Below, piece after piece: positions 1 through 9,281 of a stretch of 64,000 nt of DNA. Origin of the DNA: Sphingobacterium sp. GVS05A (lineage in GTDB: Bacteria > Bacteroidota > Bacteroidia > Sphingobacteriales > Sphingobacteriaceae). Under the pieces are notes generated by a model. That model ran no database searches, was not told the DNA's origin, and saw only the letters and a program-made list of their open reading frames with translations. Numbering within the stretch: the stretch's first letter is position 1; each line of letters opens with the position of its first letter. The DNA lies in the NCBI RefSeq assembly GCF_019969845.1, contig NZ_JAHXYR010000003.1, positions 651,200 to 715,199 of the forward strand, read 5' to 3'. Position numbers and translations under genes: made by a program.

Positions 1-660
1 CTTACCTCCTCCAAAGAGCAATACATCATATCCATGATGTGTCAGATGGTCTATGATCTGTCCCATCTTTACGAGTGAAAGAATTTTATATTGGTGTTGC
101 GCAAAAGCCGCGATACCAATTTTTTTTCGTTCGAAATTGCCAAACATGCTAAATGCTGCTTTGGGGACATCCTGCAAATTAGAAGCCAATTTGTGACTTA
201 GTTCAAAGTGAAAACCTAAAGCACGGAATACATCTGCATAGCGCTCTACAGTTAGCTTCAATTGATGCTTAACCTTATTTTCTTTGCGCGTCAAGGCTTG
301 CTTTTCTGCGCGACCTTTGTCCAGTTGTTTGACCTTTATTCCTGAAAGAGAAAATAATACATCTAATACACGCGAACGTAAATTAAAATGTAGGTCAGCT
401 ACAGCTTCTGCACGGTATTGAGCCAGCTCATTTTTTAATCTGATTAATCCCAAAAGGCCTTTATGGGTTGTCTTGGGTTCAATTGCATGAAATTTGATAT
501 TCTTTATGCCATCAAAGAATGGTGCAAAGAAATGGCGGCTCACCATGATAATCTCTATCGTAGGGTGTTGTTGACAAAATTCGTTCAATACAGAAGCCAC
601 CATGGCGACATCGCCCATGGCCGAAAACCGGGTTACTATGATTCGCTGCGGCAAAGACAT
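1..660 (-). CDS. Glycosyltransferase family 9 (heptosyltransferase-like), C-terminus outside the window
   Basis: The reading frame opens at an ATG (660-658) and runs open for 220 codons to the window edge, so the C-terminal part is missing. It begins MSLPQRIIVTRFSAMGDVAM; an R-F-S-A-M-G-D start like this is typical of the ADP-heptose:LPS heptosyltransferase (GT9) N-terminal Rossmann fold. The partial protein ends in a strand-loop DVLLFGGGK, which would begin the second, sugar-nucleotide-binding domain. Proteins of this family add sugars to lipopolysaccharide core at the inner face of the cytoplasmic membrane; the acceptor here is unknown. The gene starts 4 bases after the DUF4254 stop codon, so the two are co-transcribed. 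Family assignment is good; substrate cannot be read from the sequence. Confidence 0.82.
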   Translation of the reverse strand, partial: MSLPQRIIVTRFSAMGDVAMVASVLNEFCQQHPTIEIIMVSRHFFAPFFDGIKNIKFHAIEPKTTHKGLLGLIRLKNELAQYRAEAVADLHFNLRSRVLDVLFSLSGIKVKQLDKGRAEKQALTRKENKVKHQLKLTVERYADVFRALGFHFELSHKLASNLQDVPKAAFSMFGNFERKKIGIAAFAQHQYKILSLVKMGQIIDHLTHHGYDVLLFGGGK

Positions 661-664
661 GTCT

Positions 665-1270
665 TTATTTTCCGGATGTATAAAGTACAGGGTTCAGTTC
701 AGGATCGTTATACATTTTCATCTGTTTATAGACCTTCATGTATTTTTCACCTGATTCAATCGCTGTCAACAATTCGTCGATACTTTGTGAAAGATCTGTA
801 CGTTGTTCCAGCAAGATGTTCAATTTTTGCTGACAAGCAGAAATATGTGCTTCAGAAGCATCTGAGCGAAGTGTCTCCTGCTCCATATGATAAATCTTTA
901 GCGCCAGAATGGATAGTCTGTCAATGGCCCACGCTGGACTTTCAGTGTTGATTTTCGCTGAAGGCAGTGTTTCGATAGTTTGGTATTTCTGTAAAAAATA
1001 GCTGTCGATATATTCTACTGTATCTGTGCGGTATTGATTGGACTCATCGATGCGTCGCTTCCAGTATAAACCGTCCTTGGGATCAATGGCAGGATTACGT
1101 ACAACATCTTCCATGTGCCATTGAACAGTATCAATCCAGCACTTTAGGTACAGTAGATGTTCTAGGGATTGTTTGTCATACGGATTCTGGATTGGATGAT
1201 CAATCTGATCGTATACGTGGTAATCCTGGATAGCACGTTGAAAAATGGGATTTGCTATTGCACTAATCAT
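665..1270 (-). CDS. DUF4254 family protein
   Basis: A 201-residue soluble, mostly helical and charged protein with no signal peptide or membrane segment. Its composition and motifs (N-terminal NPIFQRAIQDYH, central WHMEDVVR, then R-I-D-E-S-N-Q-Y-R-T-D) match the Bacteroidota DUF4254 family, which is often found next to LPS glycosyltransferases. The function of the family is not known. The following GT9 gene starts 4 bases downstream, which links it to surface-glycan assembly by context only. A CAAATATA (reverse TATATTTG) lies at 1275-1282, but it is so close to the ATG that it would give an almost leaderless message. The family call rests on recalled similarity. Confidence 0.75.
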   Translation of the reverse strand: MISAIANPIFQRAIQDYHVYDQIDHPIQNPYDKQSLEHLLYLKCWIDTVQWHMEDVVRNPAIDPKDGLYWKRRIDESNQYRTDTVEYIDSYFLQKYQTIETLPSAKINTESPAWAIDRLSILALKIYHMEQETLRSDASEAHISACQQKLNILLEQRTDLSQSIDELLTAIESGEKYMKVYKQMKMYNDPELNPVLYTSGK

Positions 1271-1380
1271 GTTACAAATATAAAATATATTATGGAGTTA
1301 TCCTTAACTTCAGGTGTAGTATAAAAACAGTAAAATGAATGGGAAAAACCAACTATTGAGAAAAGAATTAAAATGTTTTT

Positions 1381-2862
1381 TTAAAATAAAGACAATAATA
1401 TGTCTGGGAATAATCCAAGCAAGATCACTGCAATCGTACAAAATAGACCAATGCCGAGGAGCAAAGGATTAGACTTGACCGAATAGTGGTCTACATTGTC
1501 TCTTAGGAAGGCATTCAACGGAATCTTAAAGTAATAGAAAAGTGAAATTACAGATGTCAGTGCCCCTACGATTAATAAAGCAAGTAAACCAAAGGATTGG
1601 AAGTTTTGATACTGCTCGAATACTTTTGAAAATATGAGTAGCTTCCCGACAAATCCTGCGGTAGGTGGCAAGCCTATCAATGCGATTAAGACGATCGAAA
1701 ATGAGGTGAATAATATAGGAGACTGTTTGCCCAATCCTTTATAAGAGTCTATTGAAGTGCTACCTAGACTGACCTCCAAGTTGTTGATAAAAATAAAAAC
1801 AGCGATATTCATCAATGCATAAATTGATAAATAGAACAGCAAAACGTTTGACTCATTGTTTTGATAGACCAGTACTGCCATCAACAATATGCCCGTGTGG
1901 CCAATAGAAGAATAGGCCATCATACGCTTGGCATCCTGTTGACGCAGGGCCGCCAGATTACCGATCAACATGGTCGCAATGGCTATAATGATGATAACAT
2001 AAGCCAAGAAATCACTGAAATAAAAGGATACTGCAAGCCAGGCAGCAAGCAACTTGGATAGTAGGACGACAACGGCAATTTTAGGTACGGTCGCTAGGTA
2101 CGTGGTAATCACGGTTGGTGCCCCTTGATAAACGTCAGGACTCCAAACATGAAACGGGAAAAAACTCAGTTTAAAACCAATACCGGTCAATAAAAACAGG
2201 AGGGCAATACTGATCATTAGCTTAGGGGCTTCCATCAGACCTGCAATATGACTTGGCGTATCAAAATTTAAGTTTCCCGTGAAACCGTAAAGCAGCGATA
2301 GGCCATAGAGCATTACGGCAGCACATATAGATCCGAAGAGGACATATTTCATCGCTGCTTCGGATTGTACTTTAGTGGACGAAAAATAACCGACCATAAT
2401 GTAAGAGCTGATCGATACTGTTTCTACTGCGATGAAGATCATCAGCCAGTTGCTCGACATGGTCAAGAGGTTTAATCCCAAAGTTGCTGTCAATACAACC
2501 GCATACAAATCGCCCAAAGGACGATCGTGCTGATGACGTTGTTGAATAAAGATTACAATCAATAGGGTCGACAGCAGGATAATCACGCGTGCCGATGTTG
2601 CGAATGTATCAATGTGGATCATGTCAAAGAATCCGACCATTTCCACATGGCTTAACCCTTGTCCCAATAGGTAACAACCACTCAACAATAATCCAGCTAT
2701 TGTAAAAGTAAAAGATGCTTTGTCCCAGTATTTATCAACGAAAAGACTCGCGATAATAGTGCCTATAAAAGTAATGATCAGCGTTAATTCCGGTTTGAAA
2801 TAAGGAATACTAACGATAATTTGATCAATAAATGAACTGATATATGGACTGAATGCGAGCAT
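1381..2862 (-). CDS. nuoN: NADH-quinone oxidoreductase subunit N
   Basis: 493 residues, almost entirely hydrophobic, with about 14 transmembrane helices. It is one of the three antiporter-like subunits of complex I and forms part of the proton-pumping membrane arm. Family signs are the central FKLSFFPFHVWSPDVYQGAP segment (proton-channel lysine and HVWxPD) and the later KRMMAYSSIGHTG motif. Length is normal for NuoN. It is the last gene of the nuoHIJKLMN run and begins 6 bases after the nuoM stop. No clear terminator follows; about 110 A/T-rich bases separate it from DUF4254. Confidence 0.96.
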   Translation of the reverse strand: MLAFSPYISSFIDQIIVSIPYFKPELTLIITFIGTIIASLFVDKYWDKASFTFTIAGLLLSGCYLLGQGLSHVEMVGFFDMIHIDTFATSARVIILLSTLLIVIFIQQRHQHDRPLGDLYAVVLTATLGLNLLTMSSNWLMIFIAVETVSISSYIMVGYFSSTKVQSEAAMKYVLFGSICAAVMLYGLSLLYGFTGNLNFDTPSHIAGLMEAPKLMISIALLFLLTGIGFKLSFFPFHVWSPDVYQGAPTVITTYLATVPKIAVVVLLSKLLAAWLAVSFYFSDFLAYVIIIIAIATMLIGNLAALRQQDAKRMMAYSSIGHTGILLMAVLVYQNNESNVLLFYLSIYALMNIAVFIFINNLEVSLGSTSIDSYKGLGKQSPILFTSFSIVLIALIGLPPTAGFVGKLLIFSKVFEQYQNFQSFGLLALLIVGALTSVISLFYYFKIPLNAFLRDNVDHYSVKSNPLLLGIGLFCTIAVILLGLFPDILLSLF

Positions 2863-2868
2863 GCTGAA

Positions 2869-4470
2869 TTAAATAAATTGTTGGATAAAGCTGACGAGAT
2901 TCAATACACTTGCATTTAGATTGCTAAATACCAAGGATGGCATAATACCCAGTAAAAGCGCAAGAGCCAAGGTAGGAAATAGAATCAGTTGTTCACGGCT
3001 GTTGACATCGGTCAATTCATTGGCCCAAGATTCGCCACCTTTGAGTCTGATCTCTCCAAAAAACATCCGTTGAAGTGTCCATAGCAAATAGGCTGCACTC
3101 AAGAGGATACCAATTGAACCTGCTAAGGCCATCCAGCGAGGGAGCCCTGTGCCGACACTCGCCGCATTGAACGAACCGATGATAACAAATGCTTCACCGA
3201 TAAATGCGGAGAACCCAGGGAGTCCCAATGAAGCAAAGAAAGCAACAGCAACATAGCCGGTATACTTGGGCATGAGCTGGGCTAAACCTCTGAAGCTATA
3301 GATGTTTCGATCATGCACACGGTCATAAACCACGCCAACAAGAAAGAAAAGTGCCGCTGATAGAAAACCATGGGAAATCATCTGGAACATCGCACCAGAA
3401 ACTCCTTCGGCGGTCAATGAGGCTATGCCAAGCAATACAAAACCCATATGAGAGACCGATGAATAGGCTATCATCCGTTTTAAATCTTTTTGAGTCAGGG
3501 CGTTTAACGCCCCATAGATAATGGAGATGACGCCGATCAGTCCAAGCCACCAATTGGATAGTGCCGCCATGTCCGGGAAGATACTATAGCAGATACGGAT
3601 AATACCATAGCCACCGATTTTCAACAGGATACCTGCTAAAATAATGGATACTGGTGTTGGAGCCTCTACGTGTGCGTCAGGTAGCCAGGTGTGTAATGGT
3701 ACTATCGGTACTTTGATCGCAAAAGCAAAAAAGAGCACCACAAAACCAATCAATCTGGCCGAAATACCCAATATTTCTTGATAACCATCCCACGCGAAGA
3801 TTGAGTCTCCTAAATAATTCTGGGGATTCATCATGTAGATCATATTGAAGGTATGTGCCCCAGTTACGGGGTTGATAACTGAAAAATATAAGCCTACAAT
3901 GATCAATAGCATAAATACCGAACCAAAGAGTGTATAGAGAAAGAATTTTATGGCGGCATATTCACGGCGTGCCCCGCCCCAGATACCAATCAGGAAATAG
4001 AGTGGGAGGAGCATGACCTCATAAAATAAATAAAACAGGAAGAAATCCAACGCACAGAAAATACCCATCACAGCCATGTTGAGTACCATAAGTAAGGCGA
4101 AATATCCTTTGGGGCTTTTCTGTATATTCCAAGAAGCACCGATCGCCATCAGCATGACAAAAGCGCTCAATAGTAATAATGGCATGGAAATACCATCTAT
4201 TCCGATGAGATAATCTATCTCTAATTTTCCAATAGAGCCCAGATCCAGACGAATCCAGGGAATCTGTTCAACAAATTGGTATCCTGCAAGGTCCTGGACG
4301 CCTGTTTGGCTCGCGTCAAATTTTACATAACAAATACCGGCAAGTACAAATTGCACTGCGGTAAATGCTAAAGCAATATATTTGTAACTCGATTTATATC
4401 GTGTTGGTAGGGCGAGGATAAACGCCGTCGCCAGAAGCGGTAAAAATATCAGTAAGGATAAAATAGGCAT
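2869..4470 (-). CDS. nuoM: NADH-quinone oxidoreductase subunit M
   Basis: 533 residues with about 14 transmembrane helices, an antiporter-like proton-translocating subunit of the complex I membrane arm. Diagnostic segments are VPLHTWLPDAHVEAPT (loop after the discontinuous helix), KRMIAYSSVSHMG, and a glutamate-bearing helix FYLFYEVMLLPLYFLIG. The length is slightly above the E. coli protein. It lies between nuoL (4-base gap) and nuoN (6-base gap), so translation is probably coupled within one message. Confidence 0.97.
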   Translation of the reverse strand: MPILSLLIFLPLLATAFILALPTRYKSSYKYIALAFTAVQFVLAGICYVKFDASQTGVQDLAGYQFVEQIPWIRLDLGSIGKLEIDYLIGIDGISMPLLLLSAFVMLMAIGASWNIQKSPKGYFALLMVLNMAVMGIFCALDFFLFYLFYEVMLLPLYFLIGIWGGARREYAAIKFFLYTLFGSVFMLLIIVGLYFSVINPVTGAHTFNMIYMMNPQNYLGDSIFAWDGYQEILGISARLIGFVVLFFAFAIKVPIVPLHTWLPDAHVEAPTPVSIILAGILLKIGGYGIIRICYSIFPDMAALSNWWLGLIGVISIIYGALNALTQKDLKRMIAYSSVSHMGFVLLGIASLTAEGVSGAMFQMISHGFLSAALFFLVGVVYDRVHDRNIYSFRGLAQLMPKYTGYVAVAFFASLGLPGFSAFIGEAFVIIGSFNAASVGTGLPRWMALAGSIGILLSAAYLLWTLQRMFFGEIRLKGGESWANELTDVNSREQLILFPTLALALLLGIMPSLVFSNLNASVLNLVSFIQQFI

Positions 4471-4473
4471 TTC

Positions 4474-6528
4474 CTAAAAAAATATAAGATAAATTAAACC
4501 AAGTAAAACGAATAGAAAAACGGAATACAATGTCGTCTGTAATTTGCCGTTCTGTACCAAGCGAACTTGGTTACCAGTCCAGTAAGCTACAGAAGCAACA
4601 GCATTGACAAAGCCGTCTACAATATATTTGTCTATCCACACACTCAACTGGGAGAGGGATAAGACGATAAACTGAATAAAAGCGACTAGGGCATCTACAA
4701 CAAAGCGATCAAACCAATAACAGAACTTAGCCAGTTTTAGTGTGCCCCTAACAAATATCCATTGGTATAGTTCATTGATATAACCTTGATTGAACGATGC
4801 TTTCAGTGCAAAGCTAGATGCATTGAGTGGATATTTGTTTTGTACATACCATTTCCAGCCGATTGTCCAGCTGATGACCGAACCGATCAATAAGATTAAT
4901 GGAATAATCAAGTGAGCACTATGGCTAGGTGCAAAGGTATATTCATCTAATAATAGACCATGCATCAGCCAGGAGTCATGATAGGATACGGGGTTGAGAG
5001 AAAATAGCGGGAATAGGCAACAAATACCCAATAATAACATGGGGATCAACATGGTTTTGGGTGCTTCATGCAAGGCCGTACCATGCAATTTATCCTTGAC
5101 TTGCTCCAGCATTCGGAAGTCACCGAAAAAAGCCTTAAAGATTAAGCGACCAATATAAAACGCGGTCAGAATACTGACTGTAATAAGACTTATTGGGATA
5201 ATAAGGTATAAGTCGCCTTTTGACAGAGCCCATTCAAAGGAAGATATGATAATACTATCTTTGGAAAGATAACCTGATGTGAGTGGAAACCCAGCTAGTG
5301 CCAATGAGGCAACACTCATCAGGATAAAAGTTTTCGGCATGTATTTTTTCAGTCCACCCATGTTCCTCAGGTCCTGTGGATCGAAGCCAAGGTGGCTGTG
5401 TGCTTTGAGGTGTGCCATCTCATGGATAATAGCTCCGGCGGAAAGAAACAAGAGACATTTAAAGAAGGCGTGTGTGACCAAATGGAATAGTGCGGCATCC
5501 CAAGTTCCTATCCCAATTCCGACCATCATAAAACCCAATTGTGAAATGGTCGAAAAGGCTAGGATACGTTTAATATCGTATTGACCTAATGCAAAATAAG
5601 CAGCGGACGCCGCTGTAATCGTACCTATGATAGCAATAAACAACAATGCGCTTTCGTTGAATAACGGAAATACTGTGGCGAGTAGAAACACACCCGCCGC
5701 GACCATGGTGGCAGCATGGATGAGTGAAGATACTGATGTTGGTCCCTCCATGGCATCTGGCAACCAGACATGTAGAGGAAATTGAGCTGATTTGGCCATA
5801 GCGGCAAGGAAAAATGCCAGTCCGGCTATCGTTAACCAGATCTGATCCATGCTGTTGACCGGAGAGACCCATAGTCCGCCAGTGATGCTAGATTGATAAA
5901 TAAGACCTCCTTCACCAAAAAGGTCGACCAAATTGAGGGTTTTGAACTGTGTAAATATTATGGCTAGGCCGATCAGAAAACCGAGGTCTCCGATGCGGTT
6001 TACTATAAATGCTTTCTTGTTGGCCTGTACAGCCGTTTCTCGTGTGAACCAGAAACCAATGAGTAGGTAAGAGGCAAATCCTACCAATTCCCAAAAGATA
6101 TACATGAGCAACAGGCTATCCATAACGACCAATCCCAACATAGCAAAACAGAAGAGACTAAGATACATCCAATAACGATGGATTCCCGTATCCCCTTTCA
6201 TATACGCTCTCGAATAGATGTGTACAGGAAGGGCAACTGTCGGAACGAGAAACAACATGAGTGCATTCAGGTTATTCAATAGGATGCCGACTTTAAAAGT
6301 AGATGCACCAATGGTAAACCAGTTTATTTGGGCAGACACGATCGGATGATTCCAGATTGTTAACCAGGTAAGTCCGCCAAATATAAAACTCAAGATAATG
6401 CCGATCAGGGAGATAACCCCTGACTGATCGCGCTTGCCTGCCATTGCCTGATATAGAAATGCAATAAATGGCGCAACGACTGTAAACAGTGCTGTGTATA
6501 GAGGTGATATGTGAGCAAGTTGATCCAA
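4474..6528 (-). CDS. nuoL: NADH-quinone oxidoreductase subunit L
   Basis: 684 residues, the largest antiporter-like subunit of complex I, carrying the long lateral helix at its C-terminus. Seen are the NuoL-type VNRIGDLGFLIG, the proton-path segment SAQFPLHVWLPDAMEGPTSVS and KRILAFSTISQLG. The C-terminal ~130 residues contain amphipathic and final membrane helices (ending LFVLLGLIYLIFF), as expected for the lateral arm plus anchor. It is about 70 residues longer than the E. coli form, common in Bacteroidota. Gaps of 3 bases to both neighbours indicate a single transcript. Confidence 0.97.
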   Translation of the reverse strand: MDQLAHISPLYTALFTVVAPFIAFLYQAMAGKRDQSGVISLIGIILSFIFGGLTWLTIWNHPIVSAQINWFTIGASTFKVGILLNNLNALMLFLVPTVALPVHIYSRAYMKGDTGIHRYWMYLSLFCFAMLGLVVMDSLLLMYIFWELVGFASYLLIGFWFTRETAVQANKKAFIVNRIGDLGFLIGLAIIFTQFKTLNLVDLFGEGGLIYQSSITGGLWVSPVNSMDQIWLTIAGLAFFLAAMAKSAQFPLHVWLPDAMEGPTSVSSLIHAATMVAAGVFLLATVFPLFNESALLFIAIIGTITAASAAYFALGQYDIKRILAFSTISQLGFMMVGIGIGTWDAALFHLVTHAFFKCLLFLSAGAIIHEMAHLKAHSHLGFDPQDLRNMGGLKKYMPKTFILMSVASLALAGFPLTSGYLSKDSIIISSFEWALSKGDLYLIIPISLITVSILTAFYIGRLIFKAFFGDFRMLEQVKDKLHGTALHEAPKTMLIPMLLLGICCLFPLFSLNPVSYHDSWLMHGLLLDEYTFAPSHSAHLIIPLILLIGSVISWTIGWKWYVQNKYPLNASSFALKASFNQGYINELYQWIFVRGTLKLAKFCYWFDRFVVDALVAFIQFIVLSLSQLSVWIDKYIVDGFVNAVASVAYWTGNQVRLVQNGKLQTTLYSVFLFVLLGLIYLIFF

Positions 6529-6531
6529 TTC

Positions 6532-6840
6532 TTACTTATCTTTTAATTCATTGATTTCATCCGGATTGATGGTCTTATAATGCCTATAGACATTTAATAC
6601 CAATGCTAATCCAACCGCAACCGCAGCAGCAGCAAGAACAATAGCAAATAGGGCGAAAATCTGCCCACCATAACTGACTTTATCGTATTTGCCGAAAGCT
6701 ACAAAGTTTAGAATGGCCGCATTAATCATCAATTCGATACCTACCAAAATCATAATGGCATTTTTCTTGGAAAGAACCGTATAAAGGCCGATACAGAAGA
6801 TGCAAGCACTGACAACCAAAAAATGCGTTAATGTAATCAT
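6532..6840 (-). CDS. nuoK: NADH-quinone oxidoreductase subunit K
   Basis: 102 residues with three transmembrane helices, the expected size and topology for NuoK (Nqo11/ND4L). It carries the family's buried acidic residues, in G-I-E-L-M-I-N-A (helix 2) and further on. It sits between NuoJ and NuoL in the membrane arm and contributes to the chain of charged residues that couples quinone reduction to proton movement. Its ATG overlaps the nuoJ stop codon by 4 bases (6837-6840), a sign of translational coupling. Confidence 0.96.
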   Translation of the reverse strand: MITLTHFLVVSACIFCIGLYTVLSKKNAIMILVGIELMINAAILNFVAFGKYDKVSYGGQIFALFAIVLAAAAVAVGLALVLNVYRHYKTINPDEINELKDK

Positions 6841-7379
6841 CTGTTGCGCTCCTTTCTGGATAAATGTGATGCTCCAATCAGCGCCATCATTAAAAAGACC
6901 GATATGACTTCAAAGGGTAGTACATAAAAAGTCATAAATCGTAATCCAATTTGTTGGATATTATTATCTGTTGGAACAATCTCAGTATTATTTTCTTTGG
7001 CTTGTTGGATCCAGGTAGGAATGGATTGATGCCATTCTATAATACCAAAGATCATGAGTACCAGAAAACCTACCGCCAATACAACTGCTTGCCATTTGGG
7101 CATGCTCAAAAATGAGCCACTGCTGTCTTGAAGATCTTTCAATAGTTCTTTGTTGGAAAGCATAAAGGCAAATAGCATAAGGATCAGCACACCGCCTACA
7201 TAAACCATGATCTGTGTGATGGCTACAAAATCTGCCAATGCAAATAGGTATAGGCCAGCCATGGCAAAGAGTACAATGAAAAATAGAAATAGGGCGCGGG
7301 CTATATTTTTAAGATTTACCAGTAAAAGGGCAGATCCGATTGCCAGTGTGGCAAAGGCATAAAATAAAATAGTTTCCAT
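6837..7379 (-). CDS. nuoJ: NADH-quinone oxidoreductase subunit J
   Basis: Called from the ATG at 7379, giving 180 residues that start METILFYAFATLAIGSALLL, a normal NuoJ beginning with its first membrane helix. A longer open frame to 7448 would add 23 charged residues that overlap the end of nuoI, so I reject it. Five membrane helices are visible; the conserved helix region FVAITQIMVYVGGVLILMLF holds the pi-bulge segment typical of the subunit. A periplasmic or loop insert (WIQQAKENNTEIVPTDNN) precedes the last helix, as in other Bacteroidota. The stop overlaps the nuoK start. Confidence 0.95.
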   Translation of the reverse strand: METILFYAFATLAIGSALLLVNLKNIARALFLFFIVLFAMAGLYLFALADFVAITQIMVYVGGVLILMLFAFMLSNKELLKDLQDSSGSFLSMPKWQAVVLAVGFLVLMIFGIIEWHQSIPTWIQQAKENNTEIVPTDNNIQQIGLRFMTFYVLPFEVISVFLMMALIGASHLSRKERNR

Positions 7380-7383
7380 GCTT

Positions 7384-7947
7384 TTATTTTTGCTTTGCCG
7401 CCTCCTTTTCAGCTTGAAATTGTGTCCATTCTGCTTTTCGTTGTGCAACTTGTTCGTCGGTCATATCTGAAAAGCCGTAGATCAGATCAGTTAACTTTTG
7501 CGAGCTACGATCGTATTCATTGGTCATGACAATGCATTCGGTAGGGCAAACAACCGTACATAGTCCACAATACATACATTTGGCCATATCAATATTGAAC
7601 TTGGCTGGATATAACCGCTTGACGCTACCGTCTGAAGTCTTTCCGATCGCTTCTGGTGATTTGATCGCTTCAATTTCAATACAGTCTACGGGACATGCTT
7701 TGGCACAAAGGTCACAGACGATGCAATCATCAATATCGACTTGCAATTGATAGCGAGCGACTTCGGGGATAGGCATTTTTTCGGCAGGATATTGTACTGT
7801 GACAATACCCTCCTGACGGTCGAAGTAGTTGTCGTTTTTGATATTTAATTCCTGACGCGAACGTCGAGCGCCAAACAAGTGCTTGACAGTCAAAGATAAT
7901 CCTTTGATTGCCGTACGAAATGCGTGGGAAGCCGTCTTAAATATCAT
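7384..7947 (-). CDS. nuoI: NADH-quinone oxidoreductase subunit I (two 4Fe-4S clusters)
   Basis: 187 residues. Two ferredoxin-type motifs are visible: C75-x2-C78-x2-C81-x3-C85-P and C124-x2-C127-x2-C130-x3-C134-P, which bind clusters N6a and N6b. These pass electrons toward the quinone site on the cytoplasmic side. The N-terminal amphipathic segment around residues 5-25 is the usual membrane-contact helix. The C-terminal tail (about 40 residues rich in Q, K and E) is hydrophilic. It lies 3 bases after nuoH and 4 bases before nuoJ. Confidence 0.97.
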   Translation of the reverse strand: MIFKTASHAFRTAIKGLSLTVKHLFGARRSRQELNIKNDNYFDRQEGIVTVQYPAEKMPIPEVARYQLQVDIDDCIVCDLCAKACPVDCIEIEAIKSPEAIGKTSDGSVKRLYPAKFNIDMAKCMYCGLCTVVCPTECIVMTNEYDRSSQKLTDLIYGFSDMTDEQVAQRKAEWTQFQAEKEAAKQK

Positions 7948-7950
7948 ATC

Positions 7951-9024
7951 TTATGCTATAATTAAAATTCTCCAAATGGCAGAAATAGCCATGCAAATAA
8001 AAGCTAAGGGTGTCAATACCTTCCAACATAAGCTCATCAATTGATCGGCACGTAATCGGGGTAAAGTCCACCGAATCCACATTTGTATCCCTACAATAAA
8101 TAATGACTTGGCCAAGGTCCAAAAGATTCCCCAGGCCAGGCCTGTTGTCCAATCGGCCAACCGTATCGCGCCAATATTTGGGAGTGGTGTATTCCAGCCA
8201 CCTAGGAACAGGACAACACCCAGCATCGATACCAAAAACATCATGGCATACTCGGCGAGGAAAATAAAGGCAAATTGAATTCCGCCATATTCCGTGTGAA
8301 AACCACCCACCAATTCGGATTCCGCTTCTGGAATATCAAAGGGAGCCCGGTTACATTCGGCAAGTGTTGCGATAAAAAATATGATGTAGGTTACAATTAA
8401 ATGTGGTGCTTGAAAAATATTCCAAGCGAAGAAACCACCAATCTCATTGACTTCCCAAAAGCCTAAAAACTTGATGCTTCCGTTAGTCAGAATGCCTTGA
8501 CCAATAGCAATTTCATTGAGGTTTAGGGTCTGTGTTAACATCACTACGGTGATCAATGAGAGCCCGACCGGTATTTCATAGGATACCATTTGGGCAATTG
8601 CACGCATGGATCCAAGCAGTGAATATTTGTTGTTGGATCCCCAACCAGCCATTAGAATCCCTAAGGCATCAATGGAGATAATAGCCATGATAAAGAATAA
8701 TCCCGTGTGTGTATTGGCTGGAATAAAATCTTTAGCCCATGGAATAACAGCAAATCCAGTAAAGACAGCCACAAAAATAATAACTGGGGCAATTCTAAAG
8801 AGAATTTTATCGGCTAAAGAAGGGGTGATTAATTCTTTTTGAAGCAATTTAAGGATATCGGCTATAGTCTGGAGACTGCCATATTTCCCGGTTTCCATTG
8901 GTCCGAGACGATCTTGGACAAATCCCGCAATCTTACGTTCGGCATATACTGCAAATAAGGTAAATGCTGCTATAAAGGTGAAAATAGCAATGGGAACCAA
9001 GATATGTAGTATTGTATCTAACAA
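7951..9024 (-). CDS. nuoH: NADH-quinone oxidoreductase subunit H
   Basis: 357 residues, about eight membrane helices. NuoH anchors the membrane arm to the peripheral arm and forms much of the quinone chamber. Family signatures are AERKIAGFVQDRLGPMETG near residue 30 and the EAESELVGGFHTEYGG loop at mid-protein, both with the charged residues that line the quinone funnel. It is the first gene of this seven-gene run. Upstream is a 313-base gap followed by citrate synthase, not nuoG, so the peripheral-arm genes (nuoA-G) must lie elsewhere or be absent. Confidence 0.97.
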   Translation of the reverse strand: MLDTILHILVPIAIFTFIAAFTLFAVYAERKIAGFVQDRLGPMETGKYGSLQTIADILKLLQKELITPSLADKILFRIAPVIIFVAVFTGFAVIPWAKDFIPANTHTGLFFIMAIISIDALGILMAGWGSNNKYSLLGSMRAIAQMVSYEIPVGLSLITVVMLTQTLNLNEIAIGQGILTNGSIKFLGFWEVNEIGGFFAWNIFQAPHLIVTYIIFFIATLAECNRAPFDIPEAESELVGGFHTEYGGIQFAFIFLAEYAMMFLVSMLGVVLFLGGWNTPLPNIGAIRLADWTTGLAWGIFWTLAKSLFIVGIQMWIRWTLPRLRADQLMSLCWKVLTPLAFICMAISAIWRILIIA

Positions 9025-9066
9025 GTCTTATTTATAATGATTTTTAATAAGCGTCCAATGAATACG

Positions 9067-9074
9067 CAAACTTA
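9067..9074 (-). promoter_or_regulatory. Candidate promoter -7 element for nuoHIJKLMN
   Basis: On the minus strand this reads TAAGTTTG, a perfect match to the Bacteroidota -7 consensus TAnnTTTG, 43 bases upstream of the nuoH ATG. I do not see a good TTG at the -33 position, so the call rests on the -7 element and its place. Confidence 0.4.
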
Positions 9075-9151
9075 ACGAAAAACAGGGAATTTCGATAGGG
9101 AAAAATTAAAATATACTTAACAAGTAGATTATCGTGACATATTAGAGATGT

Positions 9152-9203
9152 TAGTATTTAGATTTGAGTATTAAGATATCGATTATGTAAGCCTCTGGCT
9201 GAT
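9152..9203 (+). repeat. Diverged single copy of the 75-bp repeat family found downstream of prs
   Basis: About 50 bases here (from agtatttagat to aagcctctggctga) align, with roughly four of five positions identical by eye, to the minus strand of the tandem repeat at 17881-18095 (agtatttagactct ... taagcctacggctga). It lies in the non-coding gap between citrate synthase and nuoH. The two sites suggest a dispersed intergenic repeat family. The rest of the gap (9025-9281) holds only the nuo promoter candidate and A/T-rich DNA. Confidence 0.5.
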
Positions 9204-9281
9204 GATGTTTTCATAAATATAATATGCTTTGTGTTTATATAACGTGTTATAGTATAGTATTTTTGAATGGGATCTGTAACC

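Noticed and set aside
463..951. Plus-strand open frame of 162 codons over the glycosyltransferase/DUF4254 junction
   Set aside because: It lies opposite two well-supported minus-strand genes and has no family features.
7380..7448. Upstream extension of nuoJ
   Set aside because: Adds 23 charged residues overlapping nuoI; the internal ATG at 7379 fits NuoJ homologues.
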